In this document: positions 35,179 to 44,460 of the stretch, in pieces
How positions within the stretch are numbered: the stretch's first letter is position 1
How the letters are laid out: each line of letters starts with the position of its first letter
Origin: Weissella diestrammenae
GTDB taxonomy: Bacteria > Bacillota > Bacilli > Lactobacillales > Lactobacillaceae
Assembly: GCF_014397255.1 (NCBI RefSeq)
Contig: NZ_CP060724.1
Coordinates: 1,550,001-1,614,000 of the forward strand
Direction of reading: 5' to 3'
DNA length: 64,000 nt
The notes under the pieces: generated by a model
The model's input: the letters and a program-made list of their open reading frames with translations, nothing else
Database searches by the model: none
Told to the model about the DNA's origin: nothing
Made by a program: the position numbers and the translations under genes

Positions 35179-36045
35179 ATGAATAAACATATTTATTTAC
35201 TAATGACTACTGTTGTTTTTATTTCAGCTTTAACAAGCGCTTTGCCAATTTTAGCTGATGAAATGCGAACTCATGAATATTCAATGATTAATGGTCATAC
35301 TGTAGAGATAAAAGATTGTGACCTGGTAGACGCAACAGGTGATGATAAGGGGGATCGTGCAGAGTTGTTACTAGATTCTAAAGAAAAGACTTTAATCATT
35401 GATGGATCTAAATTATTAATGCCATTAGTAGATGGAAAATGGAATGTGATGAACAATTATTTATTCGATGAAAATGATGATTTGAAAGAAAATATGCGGC
35501 CTTTAGTTGGAGCAGCCATCAATGCGGTTGCGCCAGACTATTTGCAGACTGGGAATGGGTGGTCATGGCAAAATGGTCGACAATCTGGAATAACTGTTGC
35601 TGGATATAACTATCAAAACTCATTGAAGATGTATGATAATATTTCAGCTGCAATGCTTATCACTGGTGTAGCAGGATTTGCCGCTGGTAATCCGATTAGA
35701 CAAATACTTGGCGTACTGGGTGTAGTGGGTATTGATGGGCTTGGTTTATCCGCCATTAAAAATGAATTAAGCAACCTCAAAAATGCTTATGATAAAACTA
35801 CAGATCGTGGGTTTGGGACAGTTACAACAACTAAGGGTGGCCGTTTTTATGATTATTTTTATAACGATAGTTGGGGAACACCGCAATCTGCTCTGAGCAA
35901 AGCAGACGGTTCAGACAAGCGAACACCAAACAATTGGCCTGGTGGGCTAAATGCAATGCATATGGATTTTTATTTAGGATGGTCATGTGATTACAATAGT
36001 TCAGGACGATGGGTGGGTGTGAATGGTAATAAGGTAGCTTATTAG
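35179..36045 (+). CDS. Secreted protein of unknown function with glycine-rich hydrophobic centre
   Basis: Not recognised. The 288-residue protein has a signal peptide (about 1-26, ALPILA), an N-terminal beta-like part, a hydrophobic Gly/Ala-rich segment (about 155-195: AAMLITGVAGFAAGNPIRQI, then LGVLGVVGIDGLGL) and a Trp/Tyr/Asn-rich C-terminus (GRFYDYFYNDSWGTPQSAL). RBS ATGGAGAT precedes ATG 35179. The next gene, 18 bases downstream, encodes a 53-residue membrane protein. A secreted protein with membrane-active segment plus a small co-encoded membrane protein resembles toxin-immunity pairs, but this is inference. Confidence 0.6.
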   Translation: MNKHIYLLMTTVVFISALTSALPILADEMRTHEYSMINGHTVEIKDCDLVDATGDDKGDRAELLLDSKEKTLIIDGSKLLMPLVDGKWNVMNNYLFDENDDLKENMRPLVGAAINAVAPDYLQTGNGWSWQNGRQSGITVAGYNYQNSLKMYDNISAAMLITGVAGFAAGNPIRQILGVLGVVGIDGLGLSAIKNELSNLKNAYDKTTDRGFGTVTTTKGGRFYDYFYNDSWGTPQSALSKADGSDKRTPNNWPGGLNAMHMDFYLGWSCDYNSSGRWVGVNGNKVAY

Positions 36046-36063
36046 AAATAAAGGATGTGCGAA

Positions 36064-36225
36064 ATGATGAAAAGGATACTGTCAAGCAAAATTACTTCTC
36101 GGGAAAAAGCAATCTTTTGGATAGGGTTTTCAATTTCTTCAGTTCAAATCGATATCCCATCTGGCCTTTTTTTGCTAATTGTCGCATTCATATTTTTAAT
36201 AGTAGCTATCTATAGGAACCCTTAA
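36064..36225 (+). CDS. Small membrane protein (53 residues)
   Basis: ATG 36064 follows AAAGGATG and opens a basic start (MMKRILSSKITSREKA) with two hydrophobic segments, IFWIGFSISSVQI and GLFLLIVAFIFLIVAI, ending YRNP. It is probably co-transcribed with the secreted protein gene. Size and topology fit small immunity or accessory proteins, but there is no recognisable family. Confidence 0.55.
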   Translation: MMKRILSSKITSREKAIFWIGFSISSVQIDIPSGLFLLIVAFIFLIVAIYRNP

Positions 36226-36309
36226 AAATGGGGACCATTGTTTCGTAACTTTGAACATAGAAAATAGAATTTAGTTTGAAGCAATGCTATTTAATTTTTG
36301 CTGACCTGA

Positions 36310-36334
36310 GTCTGCCAATTTGGCGGGCTTTTTA
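36310..36334 (+). terminator. Terminator after the small membrane protein gene
   Basis: CTGCC-5 nt-GGCGG followed by GCTTTTTAG. Confidence 0.6.
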
Positions 36335-36614
36335 GTTTGATTTTAGAGTTGTATGTTGTTTTGCGTGATATTCTTGAGAATCTTTACAAGCGATTCAAAT
36401 AATCCCAGCTGAATTCATCGATAAAATGTTTGATCGAAGAATTCTGTGTTGATACATTGTTTCTGATAAATGTCATACAGTATGATGAAAGTCATTTTAA
36501 ATAAAATGCATTAATCTGTATAAGGGCATTTGTTTTGTAGTCATATATAATTAATTTTGAATGAATTATCTTTAATGATATTTATTTGATTTTACTGAGA
36601 ATAAGGGAGCGGAT

Positions 36615-37181
36615 TTGAAAATGAAAAAAGAACGGATGATTACCTTTTTAGATGCAATGATTCCAATTATTATGATCTTTTTAGTGTTGGAGTTTCCTAA
36701 ACCAGAGCATATAAGTTTGTCAACTTTGTTGGAACTAAGAACTGACTTTTTTGCTTATTTCGTATCATTTTTTTGGTTAGGTATGATGTGGGTCGGTAGT
36801 CATGAACGATTTGAAAATATTGATGAAATACAAGATAAAACGTTCTGGGCTACAATTATCATGTTATTTTTTACCTCGCTCATTCCGTAGGCAACAGAAG
36901 CGTTAACCATGGATCCTAACAATCATTTTGCAGCTGCTATTTATGGTATTATCATTATTCTAGTTAGTGTATCTAATGTTGCGCAATATGCAACTTTGGA
37001 CAGAAACGGCGCCATTAAAACGTACTTAAGGAATATGTCGATTGACTTAGGCATAAAAGTAGTTGGATTAATTATTGCTGTGCTATGTTATCCCATTTCT
37101 ATGCCAATTTTTGTATTTGTTGCTGTTATATTTTTATTTATTAAGTCGTCACTAAGTAAAAATAATCAGTTAAACGATTGA
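36615..37181 (+). pseudogene. TMEM175/DUF1211-like potassium channel gene with in-frame stop
   Basis: One frame runs from TTG 36615 (or ATG 36621; RBS AAGGGAG) to 37181 but is interrupted by TAG at 36888-36890. Before it lie RMITFLDAMIPIIMIFLVLE, LRTDFFAYFVSFFWLGMMWVG and SHERF, the DUF1211 core; after it ATEALTMDPNNHFAAAIYGI and two more spans. Together they make about 188 residues with six spans, the normal bacterial length. The family forms K+-selective channels. Unless the TAG is read through, the product is a half-channel. Confidence 0.78.
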
Positions 37182-37256
37182 TACAATAGTAGTATATGAA
37201 TTATATTTTATTCTGAATAGAAAATCATAGGTTGAGTTAAAACCAAATATACTAAA

Positions 37257-37358
37257 ATAAGCCTCACAAGTCGGACTAGGTCTAACCCGTGAGGCTTTAT
37301 GACATGTTGAAAAGAAACATGCGGTGTAAATCCTAGGTGAATGCACTGATTGCCGCAT
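37257..37358. other. Cluster of three inverted repeats in an intergenic region
   Basis: AAGCCTCAC with GTGAGGCTT (37259-37298), CATGTT with AACATG (37303-37321) and ATGCGG with CCGCAT (37319-37358) lie in tandem. The first is a plausible terminator hairpin with a weak T-tail. The stretch 37182-37547 holds no gene. Confidence 0.45.
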
Positions 37359-37601
37359 AGTATTGGTTAGTATTTTGTAATACTGAGTTATCGTAACTGA
37401 GATAAATTCAACAGCCATAGATTAGTGGTTACAAATCAGATGCCTGATATGATGTGTATTTTTTGTGATAATATAGGAAAGTCCTCTTTAAATATTTTGG
37501 GAGAGGTAGAATATACTAGATGTCTATTGTCTAGCAGATGATTCTATGTGAAATCTAGGAGATTTTTAAGCGTTAAAAATAATGGAGAAGTATTAAAATA
37601 T

Positions 37602-38069
37602 ATGTTTGAGTCACTGATTTCATTTTCGTTACCCTTTGCGTGGATATATATCATTGTAGCGTCAATTATAATTTTCTACATAAATTGTAAAAATAAATAT
37701 CCAATTAAAGGATTAGGAAAAAAGCTAAACGTGAGGAATACAGTGTGGTCACAGGTCGGATTAATTCTAATTTGTTATTTACTGATACAGTTCTTGATAA
37801 TTCAAATAAAGCATAACCATGAAATTATAGGTATCTTGCTATCAGTATTAGTCGTAGCTCTCACCATATTTGGTTTGATACGGTTTGATATTAGAAAATT
37901 CAAACACATTAAACAAAATTATTCGATTGAAATTCGGATACCTTATGTCGACGTAATGACTATATTTATAATACAGGCATTAACTTCATATCTATTTGCT
38001 TATTACATTGTACTTAGATTAGGTATAGTTGTAATTTTGGAAGATTTGCAATTAATAGCTCAGGGATAA
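37602..38069 (+). CDS. Hypothetical polytopic membrane protein
   Basis: Not recognised. The 155-residue protein from ATG 37602 has about four hydrophobic segments (FAWIYIIVASIIIFYI; VGLILICYLLIQFLII; IIGILLSVLVVALTIFGLI; MTIFIIQALTSYLFAYYIVL). The frame extends upstream to GTG 37548 without a better RBS; GGAGAAG lies 14 bases before the ATG, which is long. The high AT content matches the surrounding accessory zone. The pattern could fit a truncated CPBP or immunity-type membrane protein, but no motif supports it. Confidence 0.5.
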   Translation: MFESLISFSLPFAWIYIIVASIIIFYINCKNKYPIKGLGKKLNVRNTVWSQVGLILICYLLIQFLIIQIKHNHEIIGILLSVLVVALTIFGLIRFDIRKFKHIKQNYSIEIRIPYVDVMTIFIIQALTSYLFAYYIVLRLGIVVILEDLQLIAQG

Positions 38070-38138
38070 TTGATGATATGTATGTAAAAAACATTTAACC
38101 TAGGGTTAACGAGAAGTGAATAATTAAATAATAAATAG

Positions 38139-38225
38139 ATGAATCGGACCTCTAAAGCTGGATTCAAATTAACCCAGCAAATTGATTGGGAAAATTTAGT
38201 AGGTCTTGAAACGAAGCTTCTCTAA
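38139..38225 (+). other. Short ORF remnant (28 codons)
   Basis: ATG 38139 opens MNRTSKAGFKLTQQIDWENL followed by VGLETKLL and TAA. The composition is protein-like but there is no RBS. It may be the start of a lost gene. The surrounding 38070-38442 holds nothing else I can identify except a short TTG-started frame at 38344 behind AGGAG. Confidence 0.25.
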
Positions 38226-38442
38226 ATAGTTTTGCAATAACTTGCTTATTGTTATGTACTGCTTAATATTTAAATCGTGGAGTTTATCGTTTGATTCACA
38301 AAACAAGTAATGTGAAGTGTTGTAGGTAAGGAGTTTTATATTATTGGAGATCGAGAATTATTTACCAAAAAAATGGCAGCTACCAGTCCAATCAAAATAT
38401 CGATGGATATTATTGATGAATTTAATTTTAGAATAAGGTAAT

Positions 38443-38482
38443 AAATATCCCCGATATATTGAATATATATCGGGGATATTTT
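38443..38482. terminator. Strong hairpin terminator
   Basis: AAATATCCCCGATATAT and its complement form a 17-bp stem with a 3-nt loop and T-tail. It sits between gene fragments. Confidence 0.75.
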
Positions 38483-38601
38483 CAAATTGTTCAATTAAGT
38501 GTGATTGCAAGCCACGAGATGAGCGCAGTTCACCAGCAGACATTTCAATAATTGTTTTTTTCTGATAATATGTAAGCATAAAGAATGTAAAGGTATGTAT
38601 T

Positions 38602-39117
38602 ATGAATTTAAATAGTATTAAAAATAAAAAAGGTGGTAATTGGATCACTAGTTGCTGTTGTTGTGTTAGGCGTTACTGGTACTAGCGTTGCTGTTGCACA
38701 ACATTCAAATAGTGTAGACACTGCTAAATCAGCTTCTCATAAGGTTAAGAAGTCTATGAAAAAGGCTGTTAAAAAAGAAAGTTCTTCATCAAGTTCATCT
38801 TCATCTGAAAGTTCAATATCAAGTGAAGTTGAATCGTCAGTAGTTGCGAGTTCTGTTGCTGTAAAGCCTCAAACACAAGCTACTGCTCCGCTACACCTGC
38901 TACTCAACAAACGGTAGCTAGTGGGACACAATTAGTTTCACCAAACCTCTATGTATATGGTGCGCCGGGATTGTGCTTAGGCTATGTTGATTCAGCATTT
39001 GGTGTGGCTGGCCGTGGTGGTTCACTTAGCTATTCTGCAAGGGAAGCTGCTACAGCAAATCATGTTATGATGTTTAGCCTAAATACGTTATGCTTAGATC
39101 AGTTAATAAAACTTTAG
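38602..39117 (+). pseudogene. Secreted Ser-rich wall-hydrolase-like gene, twice frameshifted
   Basis: ATG 38602 begins MNLNSIKNKK; a slip in the A-run at about 38624-38632 shifts into VVIGSLVAVVVLGVTGTSVA (signal peptide), then a Lys/Ser linker (about 38745-38860). A second slip near 38885-38895 moves into SATPATQQTVASGTQLVSPN and YVYGAPGLCLGYVDSAFGVA, resembling the Cys-containing start of a phage-lysin/CHAP-type domain, which then stops at 39117. The catalytic His part is missing. The original product was a secreted peptidoglycan-acting protein; the present copy cannot be functional. Confidence 0.7.
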
Positions 39118-39515
39118 GTTAGCTACATGATTTTATATAAAGCAAGATAAAAGGACCATATGCTAAATAAGATTACGATAACAGGAACATCGCGAAGAAA
39201 TTAAAAAAGATATAAAAATAGAACTCAGGGTTGGAAAATTATTTAAAGACTTCAAAAGTTAAAGCTCTTGATAATATATATTATGTAAACTAAGCTGTCG
39301 AGAAATCATTGGTCTTTGTCAAATTAATGTTAAAGATTTGTTTATACTTAATTAAAAGCCTCAGATAAAGAATTTATTCGGGGCTGTTTTGTGAAATATT
39401 ACTAACCCACAAATACTCTAAGCTCTTGCTATTGTCATTAAATGTATCAGTTCTTATCTTATACTAAACTTTGCTCTTGTGAGGCACTATAGCACTATAG
39501 AAAAGCAGCAAAAAT
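39118..39515. other. Intergenic stretch with fragments
   Basis: It holds a short RBS-preceded frame MLNKITITGTSRRN (39162-39206) and an overlapping frame reading EEIKKDIKIELRVGKLFKDF, both too short to assign. A terminator-like hairpin AGCCTC/GGGGCT (39356-39385) with a short T-tail is present. I see no complete gene. Confidence 0.35.
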
Positions 39516-40103
39516 TTATATGTTTTTGAAGTGTTTTTCGACTTTCACTAACCAAGATGTCCTTCTTTTAATCGAACTCGATTTAATCATATTAAAACTG
39601 AGCCAAGTGATATTTTTCATACCACTTTTTTTAAGTGTTCCCCTAATTAAGGAACGTTGAATGGCATTACTGAATATCATCCTATAAAGTGCTTTTGGGG
39701 TATTCATTGTAGTGATAACAGTTGTTTTCTTTAATCTGCTCAGTTTAGAGATCATGCCATAACCAGATTTTGTATAATCAAATGTCCCACCTGGAAAAAT
39801 TACTTTATCTATGAATCCTTTCATCATTGCTGGCATTAATTCCCACCAAATAGGGAAAATAAACACTAAATTATCTGCATTTTGCAATCGATTAATATAA
39901 TCAACTGCTTGGTCATCGACAGCTGAATGCCTTACAAAACCAAGAAGATCCTCTTTTTCCATAACTGGGTTAAATTTATCTTCATCGAGATTAATTAAAT
40001 CAATTTCATTTTCACTGTGCTTTAGTCCACGCATGGTTGCTTCTAATATGGCATGATTGAAGCTCTTTTCATATGGATGATTATAAACTATTACTGTTTT
40101 CAT
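39516..40103 (-). CDS. NAD(P)H dehydrogenase (quinone), flavodoxin fold
   Basis: The 195-residue protein starts MKTVIVYNHPYEKSFNHAIL and contains LVFIFPIWWELMPAMMKGFIDKV and FPGGTFDY, the FMN-binding and active-site blocks of NQO/KefF-like quinone reductases. It performs two-electron reduction of quinones using NAD(P)H. The start at 40103 has GGAGAAA 7 bases upstream; the frame extends 11 codons further without an RBS. The upstream Crp/Fnr-type regulator on the same strand probably controls or accompanies it. Confidence 0.87.
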   Translation of the reverse strand: MKTVIVYNHPYEKSFNHAILEATMRGLKHSENEIDLINLDEDKFNPVMEKEDLLGFVRHSAVDDQAVDYINRLQNADNLVFIFPIWWELMPAMMKGFIDKVIFPGGTFDYTKSGYGMISKLSRLKKTTVITTMNTPKALYRMIFSNAIQRSLIRGTLKKSGMKNITWLSFNMIKSSSIKRRTSWLVKVEKHFKNI

Positions 40104-40191
40104 GTGATATTTCTCCGTTCTGAAATGAATAAACAAAACTTAGTATATATTCATATGAATCCAACTTCATTAACATTTGTTAATTTTAATA

Positions 40192-40749
40192 TTACTTATT
40201 TAGGCGGTTTCTTATTCGAGACAATGATACTGGTGTAATACCCAAATAAGACGCTATATAGTAATGTGGCACTTGTTTGAAAATCAATGGATTTTGTTCC
40301 GATAGTTCTATAAATCTTTGCTCAGGGTTATTTTTAATGCGAGAAAAGAAATAATTTGTATAGTCAATAAAACGACGACTTATCGCGAGGAAAAGATTTT
40401 CATATAGGTCGGGATATCTATCTAGAAGCGTAGTAAAGTCATTGTGTGAAATGAAATATATGGTTGAATTTTCAACGGCGTCAAGACTAAATTTACTAGG
40501 CTTTTGGAAATAAAAACTTTCGAATGAAGAGACGACATCGCCTGGAAAGAAAAATTGAAGAGTGATGTCTACCCCGTCATTATTATTCCAGAGTCTTAGC
40601 AAACCAGAGTCGACAAAATATATTGAATTTGATATATCTCCTTCAGATAATAATATTTCTTTTGATATAATATTCTTTGTTGAAATCATATTATGATTAT
40701 TCGCAATATCAAATAATTCATTTAATTTATCATTATTGAGTTGTACCAT
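40192..40749 (-). CDS. Crp/Fnr-family transcriptional regulator
   Basis: The 185-residue regulator has a cyclic-nucleotide-binding-like beta barrel (about 20-120: EILLSEGDISNSIYFVDSGL, FFFPGDVVSSFESF) and a C-terminal helix-turn-helix (VPHYYIASYLGITPVSLSRI). There is no N-terminal cysteine cluster, so it is not an Fnr-type iron-sulfur sensor. It lies 88 bases upstream of the quinone reductase gene on the same strand; such pairs are common and suggest stress-linked control. Confidence 0.88.
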   Translation of the reverse strand: MVQLNNDKLNELFDIANNHNMISTKNIISKEILLSEGDISNSIYFVDSGLLRLWNNNDGVDITLQFFFPGDVVSSFESFYFQKPSKFSLDAVENSTIYFISHNDFTTLLDRYPDLYENLFLAISRRFIDYTNYFFSRIKNNPEQRFIELSEQNPLIFKQVPHYYIASYLGITPVSLSRIRNRLNK

Positions 40750-41421
40750 GTTATCAAATGCTCCTAGTTATATATTGTTTAATTGTTGTTTATTAATACT
40801 AACCCAATTTTAACCAATCTGATATCTGTGTATAAAAAAGTGGTATTGCTTGTGCGCCTAAACCAATGATATGTTCATTGTATTGTTTCCGGGAAAATTA
40901 AATAAACGAATCAAAAAAATAAAATACAATAATACCTGTTATATAGACCGGTCCTATTGTATTTTTTCACGTCCCTTATTAGAATATTTTCTTGATTTTT
41001 ACTCGGCACAGTTACTACATCTTTTCACAAACTATATCTGGATAGATTATGTAAAACAAGTCTAGTCGTAATAGGTTTCACCATTCTAAATGATATATAC
41101 TGCTTTAAACTATCTTACACTGATTTCGATAGTTATCCAGGGGACATCGGTTTTAAAAAAAGCACAAATCGACTTGTACACCCTGTATACTTATATATAG
41201 CGTATGAAATTAAAATGGATTAAATATAAATGTATCAACTGTTGATTTGTCATGTTGATTGCCGATAGAATGATTGTGAGTTGATAGCAACCACTGATAT
41301 TTTGGCCAGCGTATTTTTATATTTTAGAACACATGGCATAGATAATCTTTTACCTCCCTATTACTTATTTGTACGAAATTTAGCTTACAACATAAAAACG
41401 AATACGAAATGGACTTAGAAC
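40750..41421. other. Intergenic stretch with one long-armed hairpin
   Basis: AAAATACAATA (40921-40931) and TATTGTATTTT (40955-40965) form an 11-bp stem with T-tail, a likely terminator. A 64-codon frame at 40871-41065 crosses this hairpin and has unlikely composition, so I do not count it as a gene. The rest is AT-rich; nothing else is visible. Confidence 0.5.
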
Positions 41422-42063
41422 ATGAAATCGAGACAAAACATTAATAAACCAAAAAGATATCGCTCAGCAGTACTGACTATTATATTTTTATTGCTTGGGT
41501 TAATCATTGGATTCACGGTGAATACGTTTCTCAATGGCAAAAATTCTGGTTTTCAGACTAGCCAATCATCAACAGCGACGATGGTTAAAAATTTAGAAAA
41601 GGTTGATCAACATGTCTTTTTAAATGTTGGTATCCAGGATATTGAAACAAGGCAAAACAATCTCAAAATACCTTGGACTAAAATTGGTGTACCATTAACA
41701 GAGAAGAAAGCAATCATTATTCTCAACTATGATGCCAAATTAGGCATTAAAAAACCAGTGACAATCAACTATGATGAGCAAAATAAAAAGTTAGCCATTA
41801 TGGTTCCAAAATTTGATGTCATTGGGGTTGATTTGGACGCCAAAAATCCTTATCAGTTGTATGATAGCCGTGGCAATATTCTAAGTGCCACAACCAAAAA
41901 TGTTGATACAGGTCGACTTGTATCTCAAGCACTTTCGAATGATAAACAAGCACATTACCTAAAAACCTATACGACAATGATTCAGGAATCAGCCCGAGAC
42001 TACTACACTACTCTGTTTACCTCAACGGCAAAAGATTTATCCGTTACCGTGAATTTTGAATAG
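41422..42063 (+). CDS. DUF4230-type membrane-anchored protein
   Basis: The 213-residue protein has a basic start, one membrane span (about 16-36) and an outside domain with KIPWTKIGVPLTEKKAIIIL and KLAIMVPKFDVIGVDLDAKN followed by a helical end (about 165-200), matching the DUF4230 layout. The function is unknown. The RBS is weak (GGA nine bases before ATG 41422). It is a single-gene unit ended by a strong hairpin. Confidence 0.75.
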   Translation: MKSRQNINKPKRYRSAVLTIIFLLLGLIIGFTVNTFLNGKNSGFQTSQSSTATMVKNLEKVDQHVFLNVGIQDIETRQNNLKIPWTKIGVPLTEKKAIIILNYDAKLGIKKPVTINYDEQNKKLAIMVPKFDVIGVDLDAKNPYQLYDSRGNILSATTKNVDTGRLVSQALSNDKQAHYLKTYTTMIQESARDYYTTLFTSTAKDLSVTVNFE

Positions 42064-42079
42064 CGTTATATATTGCATG

Positions 42080-42116
42080 AAAAGTTTGATGATTGTAAAT
42101 ACATCAAACTTTTTTC
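42080..42116 (+). terminator. Terminator after the DUF4230 gene
   Basis: AAAAGTTTGATG and CATCAAACTTTTTT form a 12-bp stem with T-run. Confidence 0.88.
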
Positions 42117-42380
42117 GTATACAATCATTAACATACGTTGCTACTTTGAAGGCTGTCAACATGACTTATAAAGATGCAAAAGTTATAAAAAACAAAATTT
42201 CTAAAGCTTATCATTTTTCAATTCTCCTCTATTGATAAATAACTGATGTTGATTTCAAATGAAATGTAAACCATTATGTTTTGATTACTTAAAAGTCATT
42301 CGCATAATTAATTAAAGACGCGTACAATTGTATATGTTTACAAGTTGCATATTTTATATATATCGAGGGAGGATATATTT

Positions 42381-43142
42381 ATGGCAAAAGTTGCGATTGT
42401 TACCGGTGCAGCCCAAGGAATTGGCTTGGCGATTGCACAACGTTTGTATGAAGATGATTTTAAAGTCGCGTTGGTTGACTATAAAATTGATGTGGCTCAA
42501 GTCGCTGCAGCAGATTTGGGGCCAAATGCGATTGCACTTCAAGCTGACGTTTCAAAGCGTGATGATATGTTCCGAGTTGTTCATGAAACCGTTGAAAAGT
42601 TAGGTGACCTGAACGTCCTAGTTAATAATGCCGGATTGGGTCCTACAACACCGATTGACACAATTACTGAGGAACAATTCAAACAAGTTTATGGCGTTAA
42701 TGTTGGTGGCGTACTTTGGGGAACACAGGCCGCACATGAGGCGTTTAAAAAACTAGGTCACGGCGGAAAGATTATCAATGCGACATCACAAGCAGGTGTT
42801 GTTGGTAATCCCGAATTAGCACTTTACTCAGGAACAAAATTTGCAGTTCGTGGAATCACGCAAGTCACTGCACGTGATTTGGCCTCTGAAAATATTACGG
42901 TCAATGCGTACGCACCTGGAATTGTTAAAACACCAATGATGTTTGATATTGCCCATGAAGTTGGACAGAATGCTGGAAAAGATGACGATTGGGGTATGCA
43001 ACAATTTGCAAAGGATATCGCATTAAAGCGTCTATCAGAACCTTCTGATGTTGCTAATGTTGTCTCATTCCTTGCAGGATCAGATTCAGATTATATTACT
43101 GGACAGACCATAATCGTTGACGGTGGTATGCAATTCCACTAG
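42381..43142 (+). CDS. budC: Diacetyl reductase / meso-2,3-butanediol dehydrogenase (SDR)
   Basis: The 253-residue SDR reduces diacetyl to acetoin and acetoin to 2,3-butanediol with NADH, a redox outlet in lactic acid bacteria. It shows the NAD motif [20 protein letters not shown], the catalytic Ser in [16 protein letters not shown], and the closing [15 protein letters not shown] typical of BudC/ButA. ATG 42381 is chosen for GGGAGGATATATTT before it; the frame extends to 42345. It is monocistronic, followed by a strong terminator. Confidence 0.92.
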   Translation: MAKVAIVTGAAQGIGLAIAQRLYEDDFKVALVDYKIDVAQVAAADLGPNAIALQADVSKRDDMFRVVHETVEKLGDLNVLVNNAGLGPTTPIDTITEEQFKQVYGVNVGGVLWGTQAAHEAFKKLGHGGKIINATSQAGVVGNPELALYSGTKFAVRGITQVTARDLASENITVNAYAPGIVKTPMMFDIAHEVGQNAGKDDDWGMQQFAKDIALKRLSEPSDVANVVSFLAGSDSDYITGQTIIVDGGMQFH

Positions 43143-43162
43143 TTTTAAAATGAATTAATTTA

Positions 43163-43205
43163 AAAACAACCGGAGATTAGTAGTAATCAAGCCTCCGGTT
43201 GTTTT
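43163..43205 (+). terminator. Terminator after budC
   Basis: AAAACAACCGGAG with its perfect complement CTCCGGTTGTTTT. Confidence 0.88.
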
Positions 43206-43320
43206 AGTTTATTTAGAAAATATTTTAAAGCTATTATTATATTTTTTAATTGCTAGTGACTCCAGAATTTAAATCATATACATTGTGAAAACCTTTAAAC
43301 ATAGGCTACCAACATTGAGT

Positions 43321-44058
43321 TTATTTTGTGGTATTGATTTTTTTCGAAGCAATAACTGAATAAGTTGGCATCCACGGTCCAGTCCACCAGCCATTAATTC
43401 CATATGTTTTTGACTTGATGTTTTCCATTCCTGCTGTGCGTAGAATATTCATGTATTCTCGCTTATTATGCCCTGTATCAACAATAATGATTTTCCCACC
43501 TGCTTCCAAGACACGAAGGGCTTCTAACAATGCATTTTTTCGATTTGAACTTGGCTTGATATTGTGAAATGCTAGACTAGATACGACTAAATTGTATGAC
43601 TCATCTGAAATTGAAAGCTCACACATATCTGCTGTTTTAATGGTGATTTGTTCGGATAAGCCACTTGCTTGAACGATTTTAAGAGTATTTTCAGCACTAT
43701 TATCACTTTGATCTGCACTATGCCATATATCAATTCCCATTGATTTTTTTATTCGTGATAACTTATGAGCGAGTTGTAATAAAACATTTGCGTGGCCAGT
43801 TCCCAAATCCAACACATGATATGCCGATTCAGGTAATTCTTCTTCAATGATAGATGCCCATATTTTCTTTTTGCCGATAATCGACGTATTGATAAAAATG
43901 ATGCCTCCTATGATCATTAGAACACCATAAAGAATTGTCCAAAGATACCCATTATATTGATGGAACATCGCAACAAATGATAGGACAATTAGACCTGTCA
44001 ATATATATAGCGTTGGAACTAATGGCGCATCTAATCCACTCTCTCTTAATTTTTTCAA
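43321..44058 (-). CDS. Class I SAM-dependent methyltransferase with N-terminal membrane anchor
   Basis: The 245-residue protein has two hydrophobic helices (about 17-60) and then a Rossmann methyltransferase domain: VLDLGTGHANVLLQLAHKL, GIDIW, the acidic loop IKTADMCELSI, VVSSLAFHNI and GGKIIIVDTG. Substrate unknown; the membrane anchor suggests a lipid or quinone-like acceptor. I chose TTG 44058 because AAAGGAGAG lies nine bases upstream, whereas the longer frame to 44091 has no RBS. Confidence 0.82.
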   Translation of the reverse strand: MKKLRESGLDAPLVPTLYILTGLIVLSFVAMFHQYNGYLWTILYGVLMIIGGIIFINTSIIGKKKIWASIIEEELPESAYHVLDLGTGHANVLLQLAHKLSRIKKSMGIDIWHSADQSDNSAENTLKIVQASGLSEQITIKTADMCELSISDESYNLVVSSLAFHNIKPSSNRKNALLEALRVLEAGGKIIIVDTGHNKREYMNILRTAGMENIKSKTYGINGWWTGPWMPTYSVIASKKINTTK

Positions 44059-44423
44059 ACTAATACTCTCCTTTTCATTGCTGCATAACAATTTATTATA
44101 AATTTTAATAATTTAACTCAACATTCATAATTTAACTAATACCAATATAACTTCATTCTTATTCTATAATAATTGGTATTCGATAGGGCTAATATAAAAT
44201 TTTTATTCATATTTTATATGTATATCTTTAACAATTTAATTTGATAAGCACTCGAAATTGAGTTTATACGCATGTTTTCTAATTGAAAAACGCTGTCTAT
44301 TCTATTTGTTCTGAAACAGATGAGAATGTAGGCATAAAAAGCAGCTCTGGCTGAAACTAGCGGAAAACAAGGTGATGATTAATCTTTCTTTTTCATAAAT
44401 AAAGATTATTTGTACATCACAAA

Positions 44424-44454
44424 AAAGGATTCAAAATGAACTGTTGAATCCTTT
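44424..44454 (-). terminator. Terminator of the DUF5695-AraC-transporter unit
   Basis: AAAGGATTCAA and TTGAATCCTTT form an 11-bp stem; in minus orientation it is followed by TTTTTTG. Confidence 0.85.
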
Positions 44455-44460
44455 CAAATA

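Noticed and set aside
38358-38648. Minus-strand 96-codon frame with a protein-like middle (EMSAGELRSSRGLQSHLIEQ)
   Set aside because: It runs through the strong terminator hairpin 38443-38482 and the start of the lysin-like pseudogene, and has no RBS. A decayed gene fragment cannot be excluded.
40871-41065. 64-codon ORF
   Set aside because: No RBS, crosses a hairpin terminator and has low-complexity composition.
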